A stretch of 5,744 bases of DNA, taken from NCBI GenBank assembly GCA_021442885.1, contig JABUVA010000025.1, positions 7,747 to 13,490 of the forward strand, given 5' to 3'. The notes under the pieces were generated by a model. The model was given only the letters and a program-made list of their open reading frames with translations. It did no database searches and was not told the DNA's origin. This stretch comes from Methanobrevibacter sp. Lineage in GTDB: Archaea > Methanobacteriota > Methanobacteria > Methanobacteriales > Methanobacteriaceae. This document shows positions 1 to 5,622 of the stretch, piece by piece. Both the position numbers and the translations under genes were made by a program. Position 1 is the first letter of the stretch; each line of letters opens with the position of its first letter.

Positions 1-1017
1 GCTCATAGTGAAATAGACCCTGATAAATGTATTCGTTGCGGATATTGTTTTAGAGTATGTCCTACTGATGCTATTAAGTATGGAGAGTTAATTCCAAAAA
101 CTGTAAAAGGTGGTAAAGCTATTGTTATTAGGGATAACAATTGTATTGGTTGTATGACTTGTACAAGAGTTTGTCCATCAATGGGTGCTATTGAGGTTAG
201 TAAAACAAGTAGATTACCTTATATTAATCCATCATATTGTGCAAGATGTGAGGAGTGTATGCATTCATGTCCATCAGGTGCAATTAAATATTCATCACGT
301 AAAAGAGCATTTTCAACATATACAGATATTAAATACTTTGATATTGTATCTGAGATTGTTAATAAAGATATGAAAAAGCTTACTATGAATATTATTGGGT
401 TTAATGAGGTTTTATTAAACATTGCTAAAAATCTAATTCTTAAATTTGATGATGAACCTGCTGAGGAATATCGTGAAATAGAAGTTGGTAATAGTTTCAT
501 GGAAAAAGAATTAGGTTTAGTTCTAGATAAAAGTATTACAGTTGATAAAGTTGGAAATGTTTTAGATACTAAATTAATTGATAGAAATATTAAAGTTCTT
601 GATTCTAATTGTATTGGTTGTGGGGAATGTTTAAATGTTTGTCCTGTTAATGCTATTAGGTTAAATCCTCCAAATCCTATTGAAATTCAGAATAATTGTG
701 TTTTCTGTGGATTATGTGCAGATATGTGTAAATTCTCATCTATTAAAGTCTATGATGATTATTACTTTAGAAGAGATGATAAATTATTCTTTGCACGTCT
801 TTATGTTGATGGTGAGAGAAAGGGTAATTTCTCCTTATTTAATAAAGATTGTCAAGTCTGTACAATTTGTGTTAAAAATTGTCCTACAGAAGCACTTTCT
901 TGTGAAAATGATGAAATTCTATTTGAAGAAGATAAATGTATTTACTGTAGGGAATGTGAACAAATCTGTCCTGTTGATGCTATTGCAATTAAATTTGATA
1001 ATGATATAGAGGAATAA
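1..1017 (+). CDS. ehaQ: Polyferredoxin of energy-converting hydrogenase A, probably EhaQ (5' partial)
   Basis: Frame 1 is open from the first base to the TAA, giving 338 visible residues; the true start lies upstream. Seven CxxCxxCxxxC motifs are visible: C10-C20, C48-C58, C80-C90, C204-C214, C233-C243, C284-C294 and C313-C323. All are followed by Pro except the fifth (CK). Each should bind one [4Fe-4S] cluster, so this is a cytoplasmic electron wire. A Cys-free stretch of about 113 residues (91-203) separates the first three motifs from the last four. The eha operon is known to encode a 6-cluster and a 10-cluster polyferredoxin. More than six motifs already show here and an EhaR-type gene follows, so EhaQ is the better match. 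The ehb operon's 14-cluster polyferredoxin is the main alternative, but the downstream genes argue against it. The polyferredoxin call is very secure; the EhaQ assignment rests on context. Confidence 0.9.
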   Translation, partial: AHSEIDPDKCIRCGYCFRVCPTDAIKYGELIPKTVKGGKAIVIRDNNCIGCMTCTRVCPSMGAIEVSKTSRLPYINPSYCARCEECMHSCPSGAIKYSSRKRAFSTYTDIKYFDIVSEIVNKDMKKLTMNIIGFNEVLLNIAKNLILKFDDEPAEEYREIEVGNSFMEKELGLVLDKSITVDKVGNVLDTKLIDRNIKVLDSNCIGCGECLNVCPVNAIRLNPPNPIEIQNNCVFCGLCADMCKFSSIKVYDDYYFRRDDKLFFARLYVDGERKGNFSLFNKDCQVCTICVKNCPTEALSCENDEILFEEDKCIYCRECEQICPVDAIAIKFDNDIEE

Positions 1018-1025
1018 ATTCTTTT

Positions 1026-1031
1026 AGAGGT
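1026..1031 (+). promoter_or_regulatory. Shine-Dalgarno for the GTG start at 1040
   Basis: AGAGGT lies 8 bases before the GTG and matches part of the archaeal GGAGGTGATC consensus. It supports the non-ATG start in the 22-base gap after the polyferredoxin stop. Confidence 0.65.
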
Positions 1032-1039
1032 TGTTTTAA

Positions 1040-2083
1040 GTGAAAAACAAATCATATATTACTGATTGTGAAGGGCCATTAACCTTAAATGATAATGCAT
1101 ATGAGCTTGCAGATTATTTCATTAAAGATGGTGGTGAGCTATTTAAAATTCTTAGTTTATATGATGATTATCTAGTTGATGTTGTTAAAAAGGAGAATTA
1201 TAAAGCAGGCAATACTTTAAAGTTAATTCTTCCATTTTTCTTTAATGTTGGTCTTACAAATGAGGATATGGTTAATTTTTCTAGAAATAATATTTTTATT
1301 TTAGAGAACTCAAAAGAACTACTTAATTATATTAAAGAAAACATGAATCATTACATAGTTAGTACTAGCTATGGTCAATATATTGAAGCACTTTGCAATT
1401 ATATGGAATTTCCATTTGAAAATACATTTTATACTAAAGTCGATGTAGATGTATTAATTAAAGATGATGAAAAACAACAAATTCAAAAGTTTAAAAAACA
1501 AATTCTAGAAAACCCTGAAAATTACAAACTATTTGATGAAATATTCTTTAAAGAAATTCCTAAAATGAGCTTTTATGATTCAATTAAGGATATAGAAGTT
1601 ATTGGTGGAGAAGGTAAAAAAATAGCTATTGAAAAAATAATAGCAAATAACAACATTAACAAAAATCAAATACTCTACATTGGAGATAGTATTACTGATG
1701 TAGAACCATTAGAATTTGTTAAAAATAATAATGGAATTAGTATATCATTTAATGGAAATAAATATTCTATTAAAGCTGCTGAAATAGCTATTGTATCAAA
1801 ATCTGCAATTGCAAGCTTGTTAATAGCTGACCTATACAATCAAAATAATAAACAGGTTGTTTTAGACTTTATAAAAGATTATAACTCTTCAGATAATATT
1901 AAAGAACTATTAGATAATTATAAAATAACTGGTTATACAAAGGATAACTTTTTAAACACCTTTAACAAGGACAATTATCCACTAATTAAAATCATAGACG
2001 AAGATAATTTTGATAATATTGTTAATATAAGTAGTAAAATGCGAAATAATATTCGTGGTCAAAACATAGGAGAATTAGGATAA
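1040..2083 (+). CDS. ehaR: HAD-superfamily hydrolase-like protein, energy-converting hydrogenase A subunit R
   Basis: A 347-residue soluble protein with a GTG start backed by an SD. The HAD motifs appear in order: motif I is DCEGPLT (D9 nucleophile, E11 where most phosphatases have Asp), motif II lies in VSTS (107-110), the motif III Lys is K193 or K194, and motif IV is GDSITD (215-220). The long insert between motif II and the Lys (about 111-190) would form the cap. The C-terminal region (about 270-347) is Asn/Asp/Lys-rich and has no motif I recognise. The fold and motifs suggest phosphoryl transfer or hydrolysis, but no substrate can be read from the sequence. It sits between a multi-cluster polyferredoxin and a formyltransferase-like gene, the place of ehaR (COG4030-like HAD protein) in eha operons. 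The HAD assignment is strong; the EhaR name is from context and family memory. Whether it is a physical hydrogenase subunit is unknown. Confidence 0.85.
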   Translation: MKNKSYITDCEGPLTLNDNAYELADYFIKDGGELFKILSLYDDYLVDVVKKENYKAGNTLKLILPFFFNVGLTNEDMVNFSRNNIFILENSKELLNYIKENMNHYIVSTSYGQYIEALCNYMEFPFENTFYTKVDVDVLIKDDEKQQIQKFKKQILENPENYKLFDEIFFKEIPKMSFYDSIKDIEVIGGEGKKIAIEKIIANNNINKNQILYIGDSITDVEPLEFVKNNNGISISFNGNKYSIKAAEIAIVSKSAIASLLIADLYNQNNKQVVLDFIKDYNSSDNIKELLDNYKITGYTKDNFLNTFNKDNYPLIKIIDEDNFDNIVNISSKMRNNIRGQNIGELG

Positions 2084-2085
2084 GT

Positions 2086-2092
2086 GGAAGGT
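2086..2092 (+). promoter_or_regulatory. Shine-Dalgarno choosing the ATG at 2099
   Basis: GGAAGGT followed by AAT resembles GGAGGTGAT with one extra A and sits 6 bases before the ATG at 2099. An alternative GTG at 2084 directly abuts the previous stop, with AGGAGA at 2068-2073 upstream of it. The ATG gives 296 residues, close to the usual Ftr length of about 297, so I prefer it. Confidence 0.5.
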
Positions 2093-2098
2093 AATAAA

Positions 2099-2989
2099 AT
2101 GGATTATACTAATGTGGAAGATACATTCTTTGAAGCTTTTAATGGGAAATATGTAAGGGCATTAATAACCGCTCCTAATATGAAAATCCTTAAAAAAGCA
2201 GCTTATGATTCAACAGCAACTCCAAGTGCAGTAATAGGAAGAGTAGAAGGTGGAGTTGAAGGATTTTTAGAGAAAAATCAAACACCAGATGGAAGATATG
2301 GTGCAATTGTACAATATTGGCTTGATGGAGATAATGTTAATAAATTTGCATTTGAATTATCCTACAGATTAAGACAAGACATCCTAGTAAAACCATTTAC
2401 ACGTGTATTTGATTATCCAGATAAAGACTCAAATGAAGCTATTGGAATGATGGACATAGTAGGACACTGTGGAGATGGATATGAATGGATTGTTGAGGAA
2501 TATGATAGAACAATGATTAATGTTCCAATAGCAGTTCCAGATTTTCAAATTGAAGAAAAACTAACATTAAACAATGGAATTATGGGTGCAAACTTTTGGT
2601 ATTTATGTTCTAGTGAAGAAGCAGTTCTAAAGGCTGGTGAAAAAGCACTTGATGCAATTATGTCAGTTGAAGGAGCTACAACTCCATTTGATGTCTGTTC
2701 AGCTGCATCAAAACCAGAAACTAACTATCCAGAAATTGGACCAACAACAAACCATGTTTATTGTCCATCTTTAAAAGAACGTCTTGGATCTGACTCAAAA
2801 GTACCTGAAGGAGTTAATTACATTCCAGAAATTGTAATTAATGCAACTGATGAAAATTCAATGAAAGAAGCAGTAAAAGCAGGAATTGAAGCTGTTTTAG
2901 AATTTGATGATGTAATTTCAGTTTCAGCAGGTAATTATGATGGTAAACTAGGAGATAAAATTTATAATTTACACGATATGCTAAAATAG
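2099..2989 (+). CDS. Formylmethanofuran:tetrahydromethanopterin formyltransferase-like protein (Ftr paralogue)
   Basis: A 296-residue protein (301 if the GTG at 2084 is used). Ftr moves the formyl group from formylmethanofuran to H4MPT, the second step of CO2 reduction to methane. Family-like segments run the full length: VEDTFFEAF (6-14), TPDGR (62-66), GDGYE (125-129), NGIMGANFW (159-167), NHVYCPS (218-224), PEIVIN (243-248) and [10 protein letters not shown] (276-285), ending in LHDMLK. From memory of canonical Ftr, several conserved segments are changed: the Gly-rich TGFGTSVI region reads TATPSAVI, the TAPTASAFDA region reads [10 protein letters not shown], and the PFPGG region reads PFDVC. 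It is therefore probably the divergent second Ftr found with eha genes in Methanobacteriales, not the housekeeping enzyme. Whether it is catalytic, binds methanofuran only, or acts as a docking protein cannot be decided here. Membership of the family is secure. Confidence 0.88.
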   Translation: MDYTNVEDTFFEAFNGKYVRALITAPNMKILKKAAYDSTATPSAVIGRVEGGVEGFLEKNQTPDGRYGAIVQYWLDGDNVNKFAFELSYRLRQDILVKPFTRVFDYPDKDSNEAIGMMDIVGHCGDGYEWIVEEYDRTMINVPIAVPDFQIEEKLTLNNGIMGANFWYLCSSEEAVLKAGEKALDAIMSVEGATTPFDVCSAASKPETNYPEIGPTTNHVYCPSLKERLGSDSKVPEGVNYIPEIVINATDENSMKEAVKAGIEAVLEFDDVISVSAGNYDGKLGDKIYNLHDMLK

Positions 2990-2991
2990 GT
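2988..2991 (+). promoter_or_regulatory. Weak Shine-Dalgarno overlapping the upstream stop
   Basis: AGGT begins inside the TAG stop of the formyltransferase-like gene and lies 8 bases before the kinase ATG. It suggests that initiation depends on ribosomes arriving from upstream. Confidence 0.4.
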
Positions 2992-2999
2992 TTAATAAC

Positions 3000-3947
3000 A
3001 TGAAAATTCTAGATAATGATATTGAAGTGGATGTAATAGGCTTCGGAGCTTTAAATATGGATAAGCTATACAAAGTTGAAGCTATTGCATGTAAAGATCA
3101 AGAAAGTTTTATAAAATCACAAAAAGATACCCCAGGAGGTTCTGCAGCTAACACTATAATAGGTCTTTCTAAATTAAACAGAAAAACATCTATGATTGGT
3201 AAAATAGCTGAAGATGAAGACGGTGAAGTTATAGAGATTAATTTAGCTTACAATGGTGTTTATACTAATAACTTAATTTACTCATCTGAAGGTAATACAG
3301 GTAAGGCATTATGTTTTGTTGATAAACAAGGAAATAGAGCAATCTATGTTGATGCTGGTGTTAATGATGAAATAAAAATTTCTGAAATAAACCCAAGAAA
3401 TGTTAATGTTACTAAAATAATCCACTACTCATCATTTGTTGGTGAGAGTTTTAAAACACAAATTGAACTTTTAGATGATTTAAAAGAAGATATTATTTTA
3501 AGCTTTGATCCAGGAATGCTTTATGTTGAAAAAGGTTTAGATGAAATTAAACCAATTTTAGATAGAACTAACATTCTTTTAATTAATGAAGCTGAATTAA
3601 AAATATTATATAAAAGGTTAGGTGATTTATCAATAAAAGAGATAGCAAAACAGTTAATAGAATCAGGAATAGAAACAGTTGTTGTTAAAAAAGGCAGTAA
3701 AGGAGTATTTGCAATGAATTCTAATGAAGAATGTGATGTAAAAGCATTTGAAAGTGAAGTTGTAGATACTACCGGTGCTGGAGATAGCTTTAATGCAGGA
3801 TTCTTATATGGAATGTTAAATAATTTTAACTTAAAAGAATCATGTATACTAGGAAACTTCACAGCAAGTAAAGCTATTGAAGGTAAGGGAATGGAAAAAT
3901 TCCCTAAAGAAGAAGATTTAAAAGAATTAATAGACAGTTGGAGATAA
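3000..3947 (+). CDS. PfkB-family carbohydrate/nucleoside kinase (ribokinase-like)
   Basis: A full-length 315-residue member of the ribokinase/PfkB family, which phosphorylates a hydroxymethyl or sugar hydroxyl with ATP. The N-terminal strand VIGFGALNMDKLYKV (12-26) and the PGGSAANT di-glycine hinge (45-52) form the substrate side. NEAE (196-199) is the NxxE Mg-binding motif, and VVKKGSKGV (228-236) is the nucleotide-site strand and loop. DTTGAGDSFNAGF (256-268) holds the anion hole and the catalytic base D262. No key residue is missing, so it should be active. The substrate cannot be read from the sequence: ribose, adenosine, fructose-phosphate or a cofactor moiety are all possible, and 'ribokinase' would be over-precise. 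It begins 10 bases after the formyltransferase-like gene and ends 1 base before the second polyferredoxin, so it is locked into the eha-type unit. A ribokinase-like gene next to the Ftr paralogue is, as I recall, a recurring arrangement in Methanobacteriales. Confidence 0.88.
   Translation: MKILDNDIEVDVIGFGALNMDKLYKVEAIACKDQESFIKSQKDTPGGSAANTIIGLSKLNRKTSMIGKIAEDEDGEVIEINLAYNGVYTNNLIYSSEGNTGKALCFVDKQGNRAIYVDAGVNDEIKISEINPRNVNVTKIIHYSSFVGESFKTQIELLDDLKEDIILSFDPGMLYVEKGLDEIKPILDRTNILLINEAELKILYKRLGDLSIKEIAKQLIESGIETVVVKKGSKGVFAMNSNEECDVKAFESEVVDTTGAGDSFNAGFLYGMLNNFNLKESCILGNFTASKAIEGKGMEKFPKEEDLKELIDSWR
3940..3943 (+). promoter_or_regulatory. Shine-Dalgarno for the second polyferredoxin, inside the kinase gene
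   Basis: GGAG (extended GGAGAT) lies in the last codons of the kinase, 5 bases before the ATG at 3949. With only 1 base between stop and start, the two genes are probably translationally coupled. Confidence 0.6.
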
Positions 3948-3948
3948 T

Positions 3949-4782
3949 ATGGACATTTCCTTTAATAAGAAAATGGAAAGTTTAGAATATGATGTTTATT
4001 TAAAATCTGTTGATTTAGAAGATAATAATGATGATTTTAAATTTGAAATTGATGATTTTCAATCTGTACAAGAGCTAATAGCTATTGCACCAGATTGTGT
4101 TAGATGTAATTTATGTGTTGATGTATGTCCAGTAAATGCTATTGATGAAGCTAATATCTTTAAAATAGCAAAAATTAGACAGGATGAATGTGTTAAATGT
4201 GAAATTTGTGTTCAAACATGTCCAATTAGTTGTATTGCAATTATTGAAAACACTGCCGAGTTTAATGCAGAAGAAAATGATGATATGAAATATTTCTTAA
4301 CAGAGCGTAAAACCCCTCATAGGATTATTAGAATGAACGATATAGCTATTGATTATAATAATTTCAATATTGAGGGTGATGTTCCTAAATTCTGTCCAAC
4401 TGGAGCTTATACTCTTGAATTTAAAGAATATTTTGAAGATTATAATATTGAAGTTGATATTCCACTTGAAGAAGACACATTATATCCTGTAATTGATAAA
4501 AAGTTATGTGTAGGATGTGGAGCATGTGTTATAACTTCAATTGGAGACTTTATTACATTAGATAGATATGTAGGACCAGTAATATTTGTTAAAAATCTTG
4601 AAATCAATCAGGATATATGTGTAAACTGCTATTTATGCGAGGAAAATTGTCCTACAGAAGCTATTAAATTAGAAGATGGTGAAGTAGTTTTAGATGATGA
4701 TAAATGTATTAGGTGTATTGAATGTACAAGCCGATGCCCTGTAGGTGCTTTAATGCTTGTTAATGAAGAGGAGGATGAATAA
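3949..4782 (+). CDS. Second polyferredoxin, five predicted [4Fe-4S] clusters
   Basis: A 277-residue soluble iron-sulphur protein. An acidic Cys-free N-terminus (1-49) precedes a complete two-cluster module (C50-C60 and C81-C91, plus an extra C95). A degenerate module follows (C149 in FCPTGAY, then C187/C190/C193), then a second complete module (C224-C234 and C253-C263) and an acidic tail ending NEEEDE. In the middle module the first CxxCxxC is gone but its CP stays, and the second CxxCxxC stays but its fourth Cys is Ser197. The four survivors are exactly one cluster's ligands, so five clusters are expected. The C-terminal module resembles that of the upstream polyferredoxin (CPTEA, DDKCI and a DE-rich tail), which suggests common ancestry. 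It probably passes electrons to or from the Eha complex or the formylmethanofuran dehydrogenase system. EhaP normally lies upstream of EhaQ, so this is more likely an additional, operon-distal polyferredoxin. Confidence 0.92.
   Translation: MDISFNKKMESLEYDVYLKSVDLEDNNDDFKFEIDDFQSVQELIAIAPDCVRCNLCVDVCPVNAIDEANIFKIAKIRQDECVKCEICVQTCPISCIAIIENTAEFNAEENDDMKYFLTERKTPHRIIRMNDIAIDYNNFNIEGDVPKFCPTGAYTLEFKEYFEDYNIEVDIPLEEDTLYPVIDKKLCVGCGACVITSIGDFITLDRYVGPVIFVKNLEINQDICVNCYLCEENCPTEAIKLEDGEVVLDDDKCIRCIECTSRCPVGALMLVNEEEDE
4768..4774 (+). promoter_or_regulatory. Strong Shine-Dalgarno that sets the CBS-protein start
   Basis: GAGGAGG in the last codons of the polyferredoxin lies 9 bases before the ATG at 4784. 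It rules in that start over the in-frame ATGs at 4757, 4763 and 4775, which lie upstream of or over the SD itself. Confidence 0.8.
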
Positions 4783-4783
4783 T

Positions 4784-5419
4784 ATGAAAGCTAAACAATT
4801 AATGGATGTAAAATTTGCATATATTAATGCAGATGATAAAATAGAAGATGTTTCAAAAGTAATGGAAGAAATTCGTAGATTTACTTGTCCTGTTGTTGAT
4901 AAGGATATGAAGTTAATCGGTTGGGTTACTTCCTTTGATATTACAAAAGGTCTTAGAGAAGGTTATGATAAGATTTCAGAAGTAATGAGTCCTCCAGATG
5001 AGGTTGAAACAATAAAAGAAGATGCACCTGCTAGTTTAGCTGTTGTTATGACTGCTGATAATCATTATGTTGCAGTGCCTGTTTTAAATAATGATAACCA
5101 GGTTGTTGGAATTATTAGATCTTGTGATATTGTAAAACTTTTATCTGCACTTTATGATATTAAAGTTGTTAGTATTTATGAAGCTATGCAAAAACAACTT
5201 AAAGGTGTTAGCTGGGAAGATTTAATGGATGCTTCAGCTACAGTAGCTTCTAGAACAACAGGTAAAAAAATTACAGCAGAAGAGTATGAAAATAACATTA
5301 GAAACTCCACATTTGGTCAAGCTATTTGGGCAACAGGTGGGCTTGAAAGTTTCTTTGTTGGTTTAATTTCTGTTGGGGAATTAGTATTGGCTCGTAGAGT
5401 AGGTAGGGCAAGAAAATAA
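4784..5419 (+). CDS. CBS-domain-pair protein with an unrecognised C-terminal domain
   Basis: A 211-residue cytoplasmic protein. Residues 1-123 form a tandem CBS (Bateman) module: KQLMDVKF opens the first repeat and its GWVTSFDI (46-53) is the usual nucleotide-contact strand; SEVMSP opens the second, with GIIRSCDIVKLL (109-120). Such modules sense AMP, ATP, SAM or similar ligands and control a partner. Residues about 124-211 form a helical-looking tail with the aromatic/Gly segment FGQAIWATGGLESFFVGL (177-194) and a basic end (ARRVGRARK). I do not recognise this domain; it is too short and interrupted to be a clear membrane span, though an amphipathic membrane contact is possible. The start at 4784 is chosen for its strong SD and because it leaves only 1 base after the polyferredoxin stop. 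As the last gene before the terminator, it is a candidate energy-state sensor for the unit (inference). Confidence 0.85.
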   Translation: MKAKQLMDVKFAYINADDKIEDVSKVMEEIRRFTCPVVDKDMKLIGWVTSFDITKGLREGYDKISEVMSPPDEVETIKEDAPASLAVVMTADNHYVAVPVLNNDNQVVGIIRSCDIVKLLSALYDIKVVSIYEAMQKQLKGVSWEDLMDASATVASRTTGKKITAEEYENNIRNSTFGQAIWATGGLESFFVGLISVGELVLARRVGRARK

Positions 5420-5454
5420 ATAATTTTTCTTGCTATTTTTTTTATTATTTTTTT
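5408..5454 (+). terminator. Hairpin plus oligo-T terminator of the eha-type operon
   Basis: GCAAGAAAA (5408-5416) pairs perfectly with TTTTCTTGC (5425-5433) around an 8-base loop that contains the CBS-gene stop. T8 (5436-5443) and T7 (5448-5454) runs follow. Archaeal termination depends mainly on the U-tract, and both tracts are strong here. The hairpin begins three codons before the stop. Confidence 0.8.
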
Positions 5455-5470
5455 CAAGAAACTTTTTTTA
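5426..5470 (+). terminator. Alternative or backup terminator hairpin
   Basis: TTTCTTG (5426-5432) can also pair with a second CAAGAAA at 5455-5461, across a T-rich loop of 22 bases, followed by T7 at 5463-5469. The same left arm is used as the right arm of the first hairpin, so the two structures exclude each other. The long loop makes this one weaker, but the third T-tract may catch read-through. Confidence 0.45.
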
Positions 5471-5487
5471 TATAATTGTTTAATATT

Positions 5488-5519
5488 TGCCTAAGCAATA
5501 AAAATTAATTGTCTAGGCA
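5488..5519. repeat. Imperfect inverted repeat in the intergenic region
   Basis: TGCCTA (5488-5493) pairs with TAGGCA (5514-5519). After an A/C mismatch and a G-U pair, CAAT (5496-5499) pairs with ATTG (5508-5511), leaving an 8-base A-rich loop. Its G/C content stands out in an otherwise A/T sequence. No T-tract follows directly, so an operator or RNA structure is more likely than a terminator. Confidence 0.5.
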
Positions 5520-5536
5520 TTTAAAAGCTTCTTTAT

Positions 5537-5558
5537 AAGTTATATTTAAAAATAACTT
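5537..5558. repeat. Inverted repeat AAGTTAT/ATAACTT
   Basis: AAGTTAT (5537-5543) and ATAACTT (5552-5558) are perfect complements with 8 bases between them; A5535-T5560 and a T-G wobble extend the pairing. Half-sites one to two helical turns apart just upstream of a TATA-like box suit a dimeric regulator. Confidence 0.4.
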
Positions 5559-5568
5559 GTTTAAACAA
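5557..5568. promoter_or_regulatory. Perfect 12-base palindrome next to the TATA-like box (candidate operator)
   Basis: TTGTTTAAACAA is fully self-complementary and ends 5 bases before TTTATAAA at 5574. Protein bound here would cover the TFB recognition element region, so it could block or help promoter use. It contains part of the minus-strand AATTGTTTAA copy. Confidence 0.45.
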
Positions 5569-5573
5569 TTAAC

Positions 5574-5581
5574 TTTATAAA
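5574..5581 (+). promoter_or_regulatory. Probable archaeal TATA box for the gene at 5650
   Basis: TTTATAAA matches the archaeal TATA form. It would place transcription start near 5602-5608, giving a leader of about 45 bases. TTATATTA at 5596-5603 is an alternative with a shorter leader. In such AT-rich DNA the exact choice is uncertain. Confidence 0.45.
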
Positions 5582-5602
5582 TGATAAAATTATAATTATA
5601 TT

Positions 5603-5622
5603 AAGTCTTTATTAAAAGACTT
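5603..5622 (+). repeat. Perfect 8-bp hairpin in the leader of the next gene
   Basis: AAGTCTTT (5603-5610) and AAAGACTT (5615-5622) form a perfect stem with an ATTA loop, followed by TTAAAATTTTT. If transcription starts near 5603 this would cap the 5' end of the mRNA. It could instead be an operator over the start site or a weak attenuator. Confidence 0.45.

Larger units (their letters stand above)
5474..5570. repeat. Three copies of an AATTGTYTA motif
   Basis: AATTGTTTAA occurs at 5474-5483 on the plus strand and exactly on the minus strand at 5561-5570. AATTGTCTA occurs at 5507-5515 on the plus strand. The second and third copies share the longer form TTAATTGTYTA (5505-5515 plus, 5562-5572 minus). 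The copies sit between the terminator and the TATA-like box and could be binding sites for one regulator. The region is very AT-rich, so chance cannot be excluded. Confidence 0.4.

Noticed and set aside
219..500. Minus-strand ORF opposite the polyferredoxin
   Set aside because: It is opposite a well-supported gene, with no recognisable motif; an AT-rich shadow.
185..1009. Alternative-frame plus-strand ORFs (185-373 and 680-1009)
   Set aside because: They lie inside the polyferredoxin, have no convincing domain, and lose all the Cys motifs seen in frame 1.
154..1017. ATG at 154 as the start of a separate 287-residue polyferredoxin
   Set aside because: The frame is open to base 1 and encodes cluster motifs upstream; this ATG lies inside the second cluster motif (CIGCMTC), so it is an internal Met.
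3521..3862. Minus-strand ORF opposite the PfkB kinase
   Set aside because: It overlaps the conserved NEAE and DTTGAGD motifs of the kinase and has no motif of its own.
3000..3947. A specific ribokinase (rbsK) assignment
   Set aside because: Only family-wide PfkB motifs are visible; nothing in sequence or neighbours points to ribose.
3949..4782. Missing Cys in the second polyferredoxin as a frameshift or sequencing error
   Set aside because: The frame is uninterrupted and the four survivors form one coherent cluster set; random error would not produce complementary losses.
3949..4782. Naming the second polyferredoxin EhaP
   Set aside because: EhaP is expected to have six clusters and to lie upstream of the EhaQ-type gene; this one has five predicted clusters and lies downstream of the kinase.
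4757..4783. Upstream start for the CBS protein
   Set aside because: It would overlap the polyferredoxin end, adds a non-CBS basic stretch, and places the strong GAGGAGG inside the coding sequence instead of before the start.
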